Assembly: GCF_009765165.1 (NCBI RefSeq)
Contig: NZ_VLNU01000001.1
Coordinates: 3,602,247-3,666,246, forward strand
Direction: 5' to 3'
DNA from: Lysobacter panacisoli
GTDB lineage: Bacteria > Pseudomonadota > Gammaproteobacteria > Xanthomonadales > Xanthomonadaceae
Length of the DNA stretch: 64,000 nt
The position numbers and the translations under genes are program-made. Positions 13,081 to 22,518 of the stretch are shown here, one piece after another. Position 1 is the stretch's first letter, and each line of letters opens with the position of its first letter. The notes under the pieces are model-generated. The model was not told where the DNA came from. It did no database searches and saw nothing but the letters and a program-made list of their open reading frames with translations.

Positions 13081-16000
13081 TCAGGCCACGCCCGCCAGGC
13101 GCGAGGCCTCGGCCAGGTCGACCGACACCAGGCGGCTGACGCCCGGCTCGCGCATGGTCACGCCGGACAGCTGGTGCGCGGCTTCCATCGTCGCCTTGTT
13201 GTGGGTCACGAACAGGAACTGTACCTGCTCGCTCATCTCGCTGACCATCTGCGCGAGGCGACCGACGTTGGCTTCGTCCAGCGGCGCGTCCACCTCGTCG
13301 AGCAGGCAGAACGGCGCGGGATTGAGCCGGAAGATCGCGAACACCAGCGCGACCGCGGTCATCGCCTTCTCGCCGCCGGACAGCAGCGAGATGTTCGACA
13401 CGCGCTTGCCCGGGGGGCGCGCCATGATCGACACGCCGGTGTCGAGCAGGTCTTCGCCGGTCAGTTCGAGGTAGGCGTGTCCGCCACCGAACAGGCGCGG
13501 ATACAGCTCCTGCACGCCGCTGTTGACGCGGTCGAAGGTGTCCTTGAAGCGGCCGCGCGTCTCGCGGTCGATCTTGCGGATCGCATCTTCCAGCGTTTCC
13601 AGCGCAGCGGTGAGGTCGGCGTCCTGCGCGTCCAGGTATTCCTTGCGCTGCGCGGCCTCGGCGTGTTCCTGGATCGCGGCGAGGTTGACCGGTTCCAGTC
13701 GGCGCAGCTTGGAGTCCAGTTCGGACACGGTGCGTTCCCACGCCTGCGGGTCCATGTCCTCGGTGAGCGTGTTGACCACGTCCTCGAGCACGAAACCGGC
13801 TTCGACCACGGCCGCGGCGAGCTGCTCGGCCTTGAGCACCAGCGCCTGCTGCTCGAGGCGGCGCTGGCCGATGGCCTCGCGCTGCTGGATCGCCTGGTCG
13901 TCGCGCTGGTGGCGGACCTGTTCGAAGCGCCGCAGGTCGTTGTCGATGCCGTCCACCGCGGTACGCGCGGCGGTGAGGTTCTGTTCGGTGACCACGCGCT
14001 GTTCGAGCGCGACCTGGCGCTGTTCTTCCAGCGTCACGACCGGCTCGTCGCCGTCGGCGAGCTGCGCGGAGAGTTCGCCCAGGCGCGAGTCGAGCTGGCC
14101 GCGCTGGCCGCCCATGCGCGACAGCGCCTGTTCCAGCGCGACGATCTGGGTGCGCTGGGATTCCAGGGTCAGCGCCAGCGCGTGCGCGGTGTCGCGCGAC
14201 TCGCGGGCGATGTTGCGGGTCTGGTCGCGCGCTTCACCGAGGACGCGACGCTCGGCATCCAGCGCCTGGCGCGTGTCTTCCAGCTCGCTCATCCGCACGA
14301 CCGCCTCTTCCTGGCGGGCGCGCGCCTCGCGTGCCTGGTCCTGCGCGGCCTCCAGGCCCTGTGCGATCTGCGCCAGTTCCGCATCGATCTTCTCGATGCG
14401 CGAACGCGCGTTGTCGAGGCGGCCCTGCTGGCTCTGCAGCTGGCCGGCGATTTCCGACACCGAACGGTGCGCCATGTACAGCGTGCGCTGTGCGTCCTCG
14501 CGCTGCTGTTCGGCGGCGAGCGTGCGGTCGCGCAGCTGCACCAGCAGCGACTCGAGCTCGCGTTCGCGCGCCTGCAGCGTTTCGATATCGCCGCGCAGCG
14601 TCTGGATCTCGCGTTCGCGCAGCAGCGCGCCCTGCTGGGCGGCGCCGGAGCGCAGCACGCGCACCCAACCGGCGCCCATGCGTTCGCCAGTACGGGTGAT
14701 GATGGACTCGCCCTCGCCCAGCATCGGCAGCAGCGCGCGGGCATCGGACAGGGTCTCGGCCGCATGCAGGCGGGCGAGGATGCGACGGACCGCGATCGGA
14801 CCGCGCACCTTCGAGGCCAGCGAGGTCGGCGCGAATTCCACCGCGTCGTTGTGCGGATCGACCAGCGCGAGGCGGCCGTCGCCGAGTTCGCCGATCGCCT
14901 CGACCAGCGTTTCCGGCGACTCGACCAGCACGCCTTCGATCATCTGGCCCAGCGCGCTTTCGACGGCGTTCTCCCAGCCCGCTTCGACCTGAAGCGCTTC
15001 GCCCACGCGGGTGGCCGAATCCAGGCCGCGCGAACGCAGCCAGTTCAGCGCGGCGCCCTGCTCCTGACCGAGCGCGGCATGCTGCAGGGTTTCCAGCGAC
15101 GACAGGCGGCCGCGCGCGGCCTGCACCTGCTTGCGCGCTTCGGCCAGCTCGGACTGCGCGGCGCGCTGCTGTTCCTGCAGCTCCGACAGTGTGCCCTTGC
15201 GGGTCTCCAGCTCCTCGCTGAGGCTGTCGATCGAGAACTTCTGCGTTTCGTGCTGTTCCTGCAGCGCGGCGAACGATTCGGTCAGCGCACCCAGGTCGAG
15301 CCCGCTGCGTTCGTTGCTGAGCGCTTCGCGACGACGGTCGGCGTCCAGCACCTGCCGATCGAGGTGTTCGATGCGGGTGCGTTCGACGTCCGCGGCGCGC
15401 GCGGCTTCGGCCTGGGCGCGGCTGTGCTGGTCCCAGCGCTGCTGCCAGTCGTTGAGTGCGACTTCGGCATCGCGCAACGCTTCCTGGCGCATGCCGTCCT
15501 CGTCGCGCAGCTGCTCCAGCTTCGGCTCGGCTTCGCCCACGGCGGCGCGCAGCACGTCGAGCTTGGTCTGGTCGCTGCCGATGTGTTCGCCCAGCTCGGC
15601 CAGCGCGGCCATCGCCTCATCGCGCGCCTTGTGCAGGCGCGTGGCCATCTCGCGCTGATGCTGGATCTGCTGTTCGATGCGGGCCAGCGTGCCGCTGACC
15701 TCGTAGCTGGCAGCCTGCGCCTTGTTCAGCGCCTCGGCGGCTTCCTCGCGCTTCACGCGGCCGACTTCGAGCTCGCGCTCGGCCTCACGCTGTTCGGCGA
15801 TCAACTGCTGCAGGCGGGTTTCCTGTGAGTTGAGGCGTTCGCGCTGGCCCTGCAGCTTCTGGTCGAGGGCGCGGTGCTCCAGTGCCTTCCACTCGGCGTC
15901 CTTGACCTTCCGCTCGGCCTGGATGGTCTGGTACTGCTCGGCCTGGCGTGCCTGGCGCTTGAGGTGTTCGAGCTGCTTGCCGACTTCCTCGCGCAGGTCG

Positions 16001-16584
16001 CTCAGGCGGTCCAGGTTCTCGCGGGTGTGGCGGATGCGGGTTTCGGTTTCCTTGCGGCGTTCCTTGTACTTGGAGATGCCGGCGGCTTCTTCCAGGTAGA
16101 CGCGCAGTTCCTCGGGCTTGGCCTCGATGACCTGGCTGATCATGCCCTGCTCGATGATCGAGTAGCTGCGCGGGCCCAGGCCGGTGCCGAGGAACAGGTC
16201 GGTGATGTCGCGGCGGCGGCACTTGGCGCCGTTGAGGTAGTACTGGCTGCTGCCGTCGCGGCTGACGGTGCGCTTGACCGAGATCTCGTTGAACGCGGCG
16301 TACTCGCCGGTGATGGTGTGGTCGGAGTTGTCGAAGATCAGCTCCACCATCGCCTGCGACACCGGCTTGCGCGCCGAGGAGCCGGCGAAGATCACGTCGG
16401 TCAGCGAATCGCCGCGCAGGCGGCTGGCCGAGCTCTCGCCCATCACCCAGCGCACGGCGTCGATGATGTTGGACTTGCCGCAGCCATTGGGACCGACGAC
16501 GCCGGTCATGTTGGTCGGCAAATGCAGCGTGGTCGGATCGACGAAGGATTTGAAACCGGACAGCTTGATCGTGGACAGACGCAT
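13081..16584 (-). CDS. smc: Chromosome segregation protein SMC
   Basis: The 1167-residue protein begins with MRLSTIKLSGFKSFVDPTTL. The Walker A site GPNGCGKSN is at residues 31-39. Two long coiled coils rich in Glu, Gln, Arg and Ala flank a central hinge, and the C-terminal head carries the ABC signature LLSGGEKAMTAVALVF and Walker B segment CLLDEVDAPLDEANVGR. It organises the chromosome with ScpA and ScpB, which are encoded at 43.2-45.2 kb. The ATG at 16584 is chosen because the upstream in-frame ATG at 16656 adds a non-conserved basic leader. It heads the smc-zipA-ligA-epmA series. Confidence 0.97.
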   Translation of the reverse strand: MRLSTIKLSGFKSFVDPTTLHLPTNMTGVVGPNGCGKSNIIDAVRWVMGESSASRLRGDSLTDVIFAGSSARKPVSQAMVELIFDNSDHTITGEYAAFNEISVKRTVSRDGSSQYYLNGAKCRRRDITDLFLGTGLGPRSYSIIEQGMISQVIEAKPEELRVYLEEAAGISKYKERRKETETRIRHTRENLDRLSDLREEVGKQLEHLKRQARQAEQYQTIQAERKVKDAEWKALEHRALDQKLQGQRERLNSQETRLQQLIAEQREAERELEVGRVKREEAAEALNKAQAASYEVSGTLARIEQQIQHQREMATRLHKARDEAMAALAELGEHIGSDQTKLDVLRAAVGEAEPKLEQLRDEDGMRQEALRDAEVALNDWQQRWDQHSRAQAEAARAADVERTRIEHLDRQVLDADRRREALSNERSGLDLGALTESFAALQEQHETQKFSIDSLSEELETRKGTLSELQEQQRAAQSELAEARKQVQAARGRLSSLETLQHAALGQEQGAALNWLRSRGLDSATRVGEALQVEAGWENAVESALGQMIEGVLVESPETLVEAIGELGDGRLALVDPHNDAVEFAPTSLASKVRGPIAVRRILARLHAAETLSDARALLPMLGEGESIITRTGERMGAGWVRVLRSGAAQQGALLREREIQTLRGDIETLQARERELESLLVQLRDRTLAAEQQREDAQRTLYMAHRSVSEIAGQLQSQQGRLDNARSRIEKIDAELAQIAQGLEAAQDQAREARARQEEAVVRMSELEDTRQALDAERRVLGEARDQTRNIARESRDTAHALALTLESQRTQIVALEQALSRMGGQRGQLDSRLGELSAQLADGDEPVVTLEEQRQVALEQRVVTEQNLTAARTAVDGIDNDLRRFEQVRHQRDDQAIQQREAIGQRRLEQQALVLKAEQLAAAVVEAGFVLEDVVNTLTEDMDPQAWERTVSELDSKLRRLEPVNLAAIQEHAEAAQRKEYLDAQDADLTAALETLEDAIRKIDRETRGRFKDTFDRVNSGVQELYPRLFGGGHAYLELTGEDLLDTGVSIMARPPGKRVSNISLLSGGEKAMTAVALVFAIFRLNPAPFCLLDEVDAPLDEANVGRLAQMVSEMSEQVQFLFVTHNKATMEAAHQLSGVTMREPGVSRLVSVDLAEASRLAGVA

Positions 16585-16651
16585 GCGGCGGGATGGCCTC
16601 TGGCTCGCCGCGTGAGGCGGCCGTGAATACCGTAAAGGATCAGGTTTACGC

Positions 16652-16674
16652 CCCAAGTGATTGATCGACTTGGG
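16652..16674. promoter_or_regulatory. Inverted repeat upstream of smc
   Basis: CCCAAGT (16652-16658) and ACTTGGG (16668-16674) form a 7-bp dyad with a 9-base spacer. It lies between the cupin-like gene and smc, about 70 bases before the smc start. It could be an operator or a weak terminator for the gene upstream; there is no T tract. A TATACT hexamer read on the minus strand (16714-16709) could be a -10 box for smc, but no -35 partner is visible. Confidence 0.3.
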
Positions 16675-16779
16675 CGTGTCGCGCCATTTGGGACGCAGGT
16701 TCCCGGGAGTATACCGACTGCGCGCGGCCTGCGCGGAGGGCTCCGCGAGGGCCCCGGACGGGCTCGCGCCGGCCCGCCC

Positions 16780-17784
16780 TCAGCGCTGGATCAGCGAGCG
16801 CAGGCGGGCCTCGACGTCCGCCGTCAGCGGTCCCAGCACCCCGCGGCGATCGGCCGGGAGATGCGCCGCCGGATCGGCGTCGTCGAACACATAGTGGTCC
16901 AGCAGGGTCCGCCAGGCCTCGCGCTCGGCCCGGGGCAGCGAGCGGAACGCCAGCAGGCAATGCATCAGTGCGTCGAGGCCGGGTTCGGGCACATGGCCGG
17001 GGAACGCCGGCGGACGCCACCAGTAATTGATCAGCGCGTTGAGGCGTTCGAGCGAGGCGACGTGGTGCCACCACACCGGTGGGATGTAGATCGCATCGCC
17101 CGGTTCCAGCTCGGCCACCTGCGCGTGCGCCAGCGCCTCGCCGAGGCGCGGGTAGCGCGGATCGTCGACGGCGTCGATCGGCGGCAGGCTGATAGCGGCG
17201 GCGGTCGGCGCGCGATCGAGCGGGCCGACATAGAGATTGCGGACCTGCTCCGGCGGCATCAGCGTGAACCGGCGCCGTCCGCACACGACCACGGCGAGGT
17301 TGTGCGAGGTGTCGAAATGCGCCGGCGTGGTCACGCGATTGCCGATCCACAGCCGCGGCTGCACATCGGCGTCGAGGAGCGGCATCGGATGCGCATCCAT
17401 CAACCCTGGCAGGCACTGTGCGACCAGCGCGCTCTGCATCGCCACGCCGCCCGCTTCGCCCTCCTCCTGCCGGCTGTACGCCGCGAGGCGCTCCAGCACC
17501 TGCGTCACGGTGACGCGGAAATGCCGGTAGTTGAAGCCGCTGAGGTCCGCGTTGTAACCGACCACGCCCAGCGCCTCGGGCGGCATCAGCAGCGCGTCGA
17601 CCGGGGTGGCGTTGTCGTGGTGCGCCAGTTCGCGGGCGAAGGCCGAATCGGAACCGCGCGCCAGCGCGACCATTGGCCAGTCGCGGCAGATGCCGCGCAA
17701 CACGCGCGGGCGCGCGCCGTCGATCAGCGCCTGCCGCGTGATCGGCCCATCGGCCGCACGGACTTCCTCGATGGCAATGGACAT
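16780..17784 (-). CDS. Cupin-like (JmjC-type) domain protein
   Basis: The 334-residue protein carries an Fe(II)-binding facial triad of the JmjC/cupin-8 type: HFDTSHNLAVVV provides the His and Asp, and the strand near IYIPPVWWHHV provides the distal His. The stretches WPMVALARG and YVGPLDRAP are typical of this family, which in xanthomonads and Caulobacter often accompanies TonB receptors and sugar-use genes. A hydroxylase role is inferred from the metal site; the substrate is unknown. I chose the ATG at 17784, since the frame upstream is Arg-rich and not conserved in type. It lies 75 bases downstream of the MalK-type ATPase gene on the same strand, and may therefore share its control. Confidence 0.75.
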   Translation of the reverse strand: MSIAIEEVRAADGPITRQALIDGARPRVLRGICRDWPMVALARGSDSAFARELAHHDNATPVDALLMPPEALGVVGYNADLSGFNYRHFRVTVTQVLERLAAYSRQEEGEAGGVAMQSALVAQCLPGLMDAHPMPLLDADVQPRLWIGNRVTTPAHFDTSHNLAVVVCGRRRFTLMPPEQVRNLYVGPLDRAPTAAAISLPPIDAVDDPRYPRLGEALAHAQVAELEPGDAIYIPPVWWHHVASLERLNALINYWWRPPAFPGHVPEPGLDALMHCLLAFRSLPRAEREAWRTLLDHYVFDDADPAAHLPADRRGVLGPLTADVEARLRSLIQR

Positions 17785-17859
17785 GCGGCTCCGGTCCCGC
17801 TGGCGGCAGCCCATGCTAGCGAAACATGTTGGCGAAAGCGGCGCGCGCGTCGCGCGAGG

Positions 17860-18957
17860 TCACCCCACCCGCTGTCCGGTTTCCGGATCGAAGCAGTGCA
17901 GGTGTTCGTCATGGTGGTCCAGGTGCACGATCTGGCCGACCTCCGGAAGGCCGCGCGGCGACAGGCGCACGACCAGCTCCGAACCGGCGCAGTCGAGATG
18001 GAGGAAGGCTTCGTTGCCGACCGGCTCGACGGTTTCCACGCGTGCGCTCAGGCGTCCCGCACCGGGTGCGGTCAGGAACAGGTCCTCCGGGCGCAGGCCG
18101 ATCGTGAGGCGATGCCCGGCGAACGCGCGCATCGCCGATACCAGTGCGGCATCCGGATGCAGCGCCAGCTCCAGCCCATCGGCGACGCGCAGGCGCAGGC
18201 CATCGCCATCGGCGACGACGTCGCCCTGTAGCAGGTTCATGCGCGGACTGCCGAGGAAGGTCGCGACGAACAGGTTGGCCGGACGGTTGTACAGCGCCAT
18301 CGGCGTGTCGATCTGCTGGATGCGGCCTTTATCGAGCACGACGATGCGCTGGCCCAGCGTCATCGCCTCGACCTGGTCGTGGGTGACGTAGACCATCGTC
18401 GTGCCGAGCTGGCGATGCAGGCGCGCGATCTCCACGCGCGTGGTCGCTCGCAGCTTGGCGTCGAGGTTGGACAGCGGCTCGTCGAGCAGGAACACCTGCG
18501 GGTTGCGCACCAGCGCCCGCCCGAGCGCGACGCGCTGGCGCTGTCCGCCCGACAGCGCGGCCGGCTTGCGATCCAGCAACGATTCCAGTTCGAGCATCGC
18601 TGCCGATTCGCGCACGCGACGGGCGATCTCGGCCTTGTCGGTGCCGCGCAGCTTCAGGCCGAAGCCGAGGTTATCCGCGACCGTCATGTGCGGATACAGC
18701 GCGTAGCTCTGGAACACCATCGCGATGTCGCGGTCCTTCGGCGCGACGTCGTTGACGCGACGCTCGCCGATGCGCAGTTCGCCGGAGGTGATGGTCTCCA
18801 GTCCCGCGATCATGCGCAGCAGCGTCGACTTGCCGCAGCCGGACGGCCCGACCAGGACCAGCAGCTCGCCATCGCCGATCTCGAACGTCGCATCGTCCAC
18901 GCCGACGTAGCCGTTGGGATAGACCTTGCGCAGACGGTCCAGCGTGACTTTCGCCAT
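17860..18957 (-). CDS. Sugar ABC transporter ATP-binding protein, MalK/UgpC/MsmK type
   Basis: The 365-residue ATPase has Walker A GPSGCGKST at residues 37-45 and the Q loop in FQSYALYPHMT. The signature LSGGQRQ is at 135-141, Walker B is VFLLDE ending at 160, and the H loop is in VTHDQVEAMTLG. A C-terminal regulatory OB/TOBE region (about 240-365) includes LTIGLRPEDLFL. This layout is specific to carbohydrate importers of the CUT1 class, where one ATPase can serve several permease pairs. No permease is adjacent. A matching binding protein and two permeases lacking an ATPase are encoded at 33.2-36.2 kb. GGAG lies upstream of the ATG at 18957. A LacI-type operator lies 99 bases upstream, in the region shared with the divergent GH1 gene. 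Confidence 0.93.
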   Translation of the reverse strand: MAKVTLDRLRKVYPNGYVGVDDATFEIGDGELLVLVGPSGCGKSTLLRMIAGLETITSGELRIGERRVNDVAPKDRDIAMVFQSYALYPHMTVADNLGFGLKLRGTDKAEIARRVRESAAMLELESLLDRKPAALSGGQRQRVALGRALVRNPQVFLLDEPLSNLDAKLRATTRVEIARLHRQLGTTMVYVTHDQVEAMTLGQRIVVLDKGRIQQIDTPMALYNRPANLFVATFLGSPRMNLLQGDVVADGDGLRLRVADGLELALHPDAALVSAMRAFAGHRLTIGLRPEDLFLTAPGAGRLSARVETVEPVGNEAFLHLDCAGSELVVRLSPRGLPEVGQIVHLDHHDEHLHCFDPETGQRVG

Positions 18958-19055
18958 GAATTCTCCGGCCCCTGACGACGGCATGGCCGACGTGATGCAG
19001 GTCGGCGTTTGGATTGTCGGCGATGCATTTGCCGCCGTCCTCGGCTATCCTGCCA

Positions 19056-19069
19056 TGTAACCGTTTTCA
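19056..19069. promoter_or_regulatory. LacI-family operator between the ABC ATPase and GH1 genes
   Basis: TGTAACCGTTTTCA fits the LacI-family dyad TGNAANCGNTTNCA at every fixed position. It lies 99 bases upstream of the ATPase start and 57 bases upstream of the beta-glucosidase start, so it could control both. Two more matches lie beside the lacI gene, at 41039-41052 and 42143-42156. Confidence 0.7.
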
Positions 19070-19125
19070 TGCCTATCCACCGCGTTTCGCCCTGCGCGAA
19101 ACCGCCATCCGAGGCCGAATCACCG

Positions 19126-20517
19126 ATGAGCCAGGCGCCTGGTCCCGACACGTTCGCGTTCCCCAAGGGCTTTCTGTGGGGTGCCGCCACCGCGGCCCAC
19201 CAGATCGAGGGCTCGCCGCTGGCCGACGGTGCCGGTCCGAGCATCTGGACGCGCTTCGCCCACACCCCGGGGATGATGCTTAACGGCGACACCGGCGACG
19301 TCGCCTGCGACCACTACAACCGCTGGAAGGACGACGTGAAGCTGATGCGCGAGCTGGGCCTGCAGGCCTACCGCTTCAGCGTGTCGTGGTCGCGCATCCT
19401 GCCCGAGGGTACGGGTCGGGTGAACCAGAAAGGCCTGGACTTCTATTCGCGCCTGGTCGACGAGCTGCTCAACAACGGTATCGAGCCGCTGCTGACGCTG
19501 TACCACTGGGACCTGCCGGCGGCGCTCGACGACCGCGGTGGCTGGCTCAACCGCGACATCGCCGACTGGTTCGCCGAATACGCCGGCGTGATGTACCGCG
19601 AACTCGACGGCCGCGTGAAGAAGTGGGTCACGCTCAACGAGCCGTGGGTGGTCACCGACGGCGGCTACCTGCACGGCGCGCTGGCGCCCGGCCATCGCAG
19701 CAAGTTCGAAGCGCCGATCGCCTCGCACAACCTCATGCGCGCGCACGGCGCGGCAGTGAAGGCATACCGCGAACTGGGCCGCCACGAGATCGGCCTGGTG
19801 GTGAACATCGAACCGAAGTACCCGGCGACCGACTCGTCCGACGACGCGGCCGCGGTGCGTCGCGCGCACGCGTACATGAACGAGCAGTACCTGCACCCCG
19901 CCCTGCTCGGCCATTACCCGCCGGAGCTGAAGGAGATCTTCGGCAACGCATGGCCGGAATGGCCGGCGGAAGATTACGAACTGATCCAGCAGAAGCTCGA
20001 CTTCGTCGGCATCAACTACTACACGCGCAGCGTCACCAAGGCCGCCGAGAGCTACCCGCTCAACACCGGCGTAGTGCGCCAGCCGCTGGGTACGTACACG
20101 GAGACCGGCTGGGAAGTCTTCCCGCAGGGCCTGACCGACCTGCTGGTGTGGTTCAAGCAGACCTACGGCGACCTGCCGGTCTACATCACCGAAAACGGTG
20201 CGGCGTTCTTCGATCCGCCGACCGCGATGGTGGACGACGACGGCAAGCGTCGCGTCAAGGACCCGCTGCGCACGGACTACCTGCGCAAGCACCTGCGCGC
20301 GATCCACGACGCGATCGACGCCGGCGTCGACGTGCGCGGCTACATGCTGTGGTCGCTGCTGGACAACCTGGAATGGTCGCTGGGCTATTCCAAGCGCTTC
20401 GGCATGATCCACGTGAACTACGGCACGCAGGAGCGCACGCCGAAGGACAGTGCGCTGTGGTACTCGCGGGTGATCCAGTCGCACGGCCGCTCGCTGGCCG
20501 ACCCGCTGCCGTACTGA
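19126..20517 (+). CDS. Beta-glucosidase, glycoside hydrolase family 1
   Basis: The 463-residue protein shows the GH1 N-terminal signature FPKGFLWGAATAAHQIEGS, the acid/base Glu172 in TLNEPW and the nucleophile Glu356 in YITENG. There is no signal peptide, so it should act in the cytoplasm on imported beta-linked glucosides or oligosaccharides and release glucose. The ATG at 19126 is preceded by GAGG at 11 bases; the frame extends upstream without family sequence. A LacI-type operator is 57 bases upstream, and glucokinase and 6-phosphogluconolactonase genes follow on the same strand. It is divergent from the sugar ABC ATPase. GH1 includes beta-galactosidases and 6-phospho-beta-glucosidases; the absence of a PTS favours unphosphorylated glucosides. 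Confidence 0.93.
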   Translation: MSQAPGPDTFAFPKGFLWGAATAAHQIEGSPLADGAGPSIWTRFAHTPGMMLNGDTGDVACDHYNRWKDDVKLMRELGLQAYRFSVSWSRILPEGTGRVNQKGLDFYSRLVDELLNNGIEPLLTLYHWDLPAALDDRGGWLNRDIADWFAEYAGVMYRELDGRVKKWVTLNEPWVVTDGGYLHGALAPGHRSKFEAPIASHNLMRAHGAAVKAYRELGRHEIGLVVNIEPKYPATDSSDDAAAVRRAHAYMNEQYLHPALLGHYPPELKEIFGNAWPEWPAEDYELIQQKLDFVGINYYTRSVTKAAESYPLNTGVVRQPLGTYTETGWEVFPQGLTDLLVWFKQTYGDLPVYITENGAAFFDPPTAMVDDDGKRRVKDPLRTDYLRKHLRAIHDAIDAGVDVRGYMLWSLLDNLEWSLGYSKRFGMIHVNYGTQERTPKDSALWYSRVIQSHGRSLADPLPY

Positions 20518-20737
20518 AGCCCCTCCTTACTTTCCCCACGCGTTTCGCGGACGGGATCCGTTGCCTCCCTCCCTCTTCGGCAACGGGTCCCTCCGTTCTA
20601 TGTCACGACGCGACGACCGCTGATTTCGTATTCAGCGCCTTGCACGACCTCCGGCCGCCGCGCTTTCCCACACAGACGCCGGCCGAGCGATTACCCTGCG
20701 GCTCTTCCGCATTCCGCGCGAACGCAGTGGTGATTCC

Positions 20738-21724
20738 TTGAGCGTTTCCGTTCTTCCGGCCACCTCCCTGCTCGCCGACATCGGCGGCACCAATGCCCGC
20801 TTTGCCCTGGCCCGCCAGGATCCGGTCGAGCCCCTGCTGATGGAAAGCGTGCGCGAGTTCGCCGTCGCCGACTTTCCTTCGCTGTCCGATGCGGCACGCC
20901 ATTACCTCGACACCACCGGTGCCACTGCGCAGAACGGCGTGTTCGCGGTGGCAGGTCGCGTGGACGGCGACGAGGCGCGCATCACCAATCATCCGTGGGT
21001 GATCTCGGCCACGCGCACCTGCCAAGCCCTGGGGCTGGACTCGGTTCGACTGGTCAACGACTTCGCCGCGCAGGCGATGGGCGCTTCGCTGCTGCAGCCC
21101 AAGGACGTGGTGCCGGTCGGCGGCGTCGGCTGGAACGGCCACGATGGCCAGGACCGCACTTTCGCGATCATCGGCGCCGGCACCGGGCTGGGCGTGGGCG
21201 GACTGCTGCGTCGCGATGGCCGCCATTACGCGTTGCAGACCGAGGGCGGCCACGTCGGCTTCGCGCCGAACTCACCGGAGGAAATCGAGATCCTCCAGCG
21301 CATGTCCGGCGAGTTCGGCCGCGTCTCCAACGAACGCCTCGTCAGCGGCCAGGGTCTGGTCAACGTGCACCGTGCGCTCAGCGCGATCGCGGGCGAGGAT
21401 CCGGGACCGCTCAAGCCCTCCGACATCACCGCGCGCGCGAAGGAAGGCGACGAACGCGCACTGCGCACTGTCGACGTGTTCTGCGCCGTCTTCGGTGCCG
21501 CCGCGGGCGACCTCGTCCTGACCCTGGGCGCGTGGGACGGCGTTTTCCTCGCGGGCGGACTCGTACCCAAGCTGCTGCCGCAGATCGCGCACTCGGCGTT
21601 CCGCCAGCGCTTCGAATACAAGGGCCGGTTCTCGCCGACGATGGCGCGCATCCCGACGCTGGCGGTGGTCCATCCGCAGCCGGGCCTGCTGGGCGCGGCC
21701 GCGCTGGCGCAGACCGGAGCGTAG
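20738..21724 (+). CDS. glk: Glucokinase (TTG start)
   Basis: The 328-residue protein has the bacterial glucokinase ATP/sugar motifs LLADIGGTNARFALA near the N-terminus, RLVNDFAAQA around the catalytic Asp, and IIGAGTGLGVGGLL plus TEGGHVGFAP for glucose and metal binding. It phosphorylates free glucose to glucose 6-phosphate. The start is probably TTG at 20738, since no in-frame ATG or GTG precedes the DIGGTN strand at a sensible distance and the upstream GTG frames run into stops. It follows GH1 by 220 bases and precedes pgl by 41 bases. This fits conversion of glucose released from imported oligosaccharides. Confidence 0.93.
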   Translation: MSVSVLPATSLLADIGGTNARFALARQDPVEPLLMESVREFAVADFPSLSDAARHYLDTTGATAQNGVFAVAGRVDGDEARITNHPWVISATRTCQALGLDSVRLVNDFAAQAMGASLLQPKDVVPVGGVGWNGHDGQDRTFAIIGAGTGLGVGGLLRRDGRHYALQTEGGHVGFAPNSPEEIEILQRMSGEFGRVSNERLVSGQGLVNVHRALSAIAGEDPGPLKPSDITARAKEGDERALRTVDVFCAVFGAAAGDLVLTLGAWDGVFLAGGLVPKLLPQIAHSAFRQRFEYKGRFSPTMARIPTLAVVHPQPGLLGAAALAQTGA

Positions 21725-21765
21725 CCCACACCCCACCGTGCCCGAAGCTGTGCGAGGATCGGCTC

Positions 21766-22515
21766 ATGGTCGACGCTGGCTCGCCCGCTTCCGCCCGCAC
21801 CAACATGCCGGTCGCCCGGCATGTCCTGCACGTGCACCCGAACCGCGAGGTCTGGACCTGGGCCGCGGCGGTGTCGATCGCCGCCGATCTGCGTCGTGAC
21901 TTGACCCTGCAACCGCGCGCGCGCCTGCTGCTGTCCGGCGGCACCACGCCGGGACCGGTCTACCACGCGCTCTCGCAGGCGCCGCTGGACTGGGAACGCG
22001 TCGACGTGGGCCTGGTCGACGAACGCTGGCTGCTCCCCGACGACCCCGAAAGCAACGCCTGGCTGGTTCGCCACGAGCTGCTGCAGGACCATGCCGCGCC
22101 CGCGCATTTCGAACCGATGACCCAGGCCGGCCGCAACATCGAGGGCGCGGTCGCAACGGCCAACGCGCATGCGCGACGCGAAGCGACCGTCGCGGTGTTC
22201 GGCATGGGCGACGATGGCCATACCGCCTCGCTGTTCCCGGCGATGAACGATTTCGAGCGCGTGATGAAGAGCCAGCGCGATTACGTCGCCATAGATGCGA
22301 GCGGCTGTCCCGGCGCGCGCGAATGGCCGCGTCGCATCAGCCTCACGCCGCACGGCATCGCGCGCATCCCGCACCGGCTGCTGCTATTGCATGGCGAACG
22401 CAAGCGCGCGGTGTTCGAACAGGCGCTGGTATCGGGCGACCTTGAGCGCTGGCCGGTGCTGACCACGCTCGACAGCGACCACGGCACGCCGCTGCACGTG
22501 CACTGGTACGAGTGA
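21766..22515 (+). CDS. pgl: 6-phosphogluconolactonase
   Basis: The 249-residue protein belongs to the DevB/SOL-type glucosamine-6-phosphate-isomerase-like family. The N-terminal RARLLLSGGTTPGPVYHALS is the phosphosugar-binding loop, followed by VDVGLVDERWLLPDDPESNAWLVR. The lactonase-typical GMGDDGHTASLFP carries the catalytic His. It hydrolyses 6-phosphogluconolactone in the oxidative pentose phosphate and Entner-Doudoroff routes. GAGG precedes the ATG at 21766 by 8 bases; an in-frame ATG at 21805 is an alternative. It lies directly after glk. The other genes of the route (zwf, edd, eda) are not in the window. Confidence 0.92.
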   Translation: MVDAGSPASARTNMPVARHVLHVHPNREVWTWAAAVSIAADLRRDLTLQPRARLLLSGGTTPGPVYHALSQAPLDWERVDVGLVDERWLLPDDPESNAWLVRHELLQDHAAPAHFEPMTQAGRNIEGAVATANAHARREATVAVFGMGDDGHTASLFPAMNDFERVMKSQRDYVAIDASGCPGAREWPRRISLTPHGIARIPHRLLLLHGERKRAVFEQALVSGDLERWPVLTTLDSDHGTPLHVHWYE

Positions 22516-22518
22516 TCG

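Noticed and set aside
13063..15828. 921-residue open frame opposite smc
   Set aside because: Antisense to the SMC coiled coils; the product is a low-complexity mirror of the Glu/Gln/Arg repeats.
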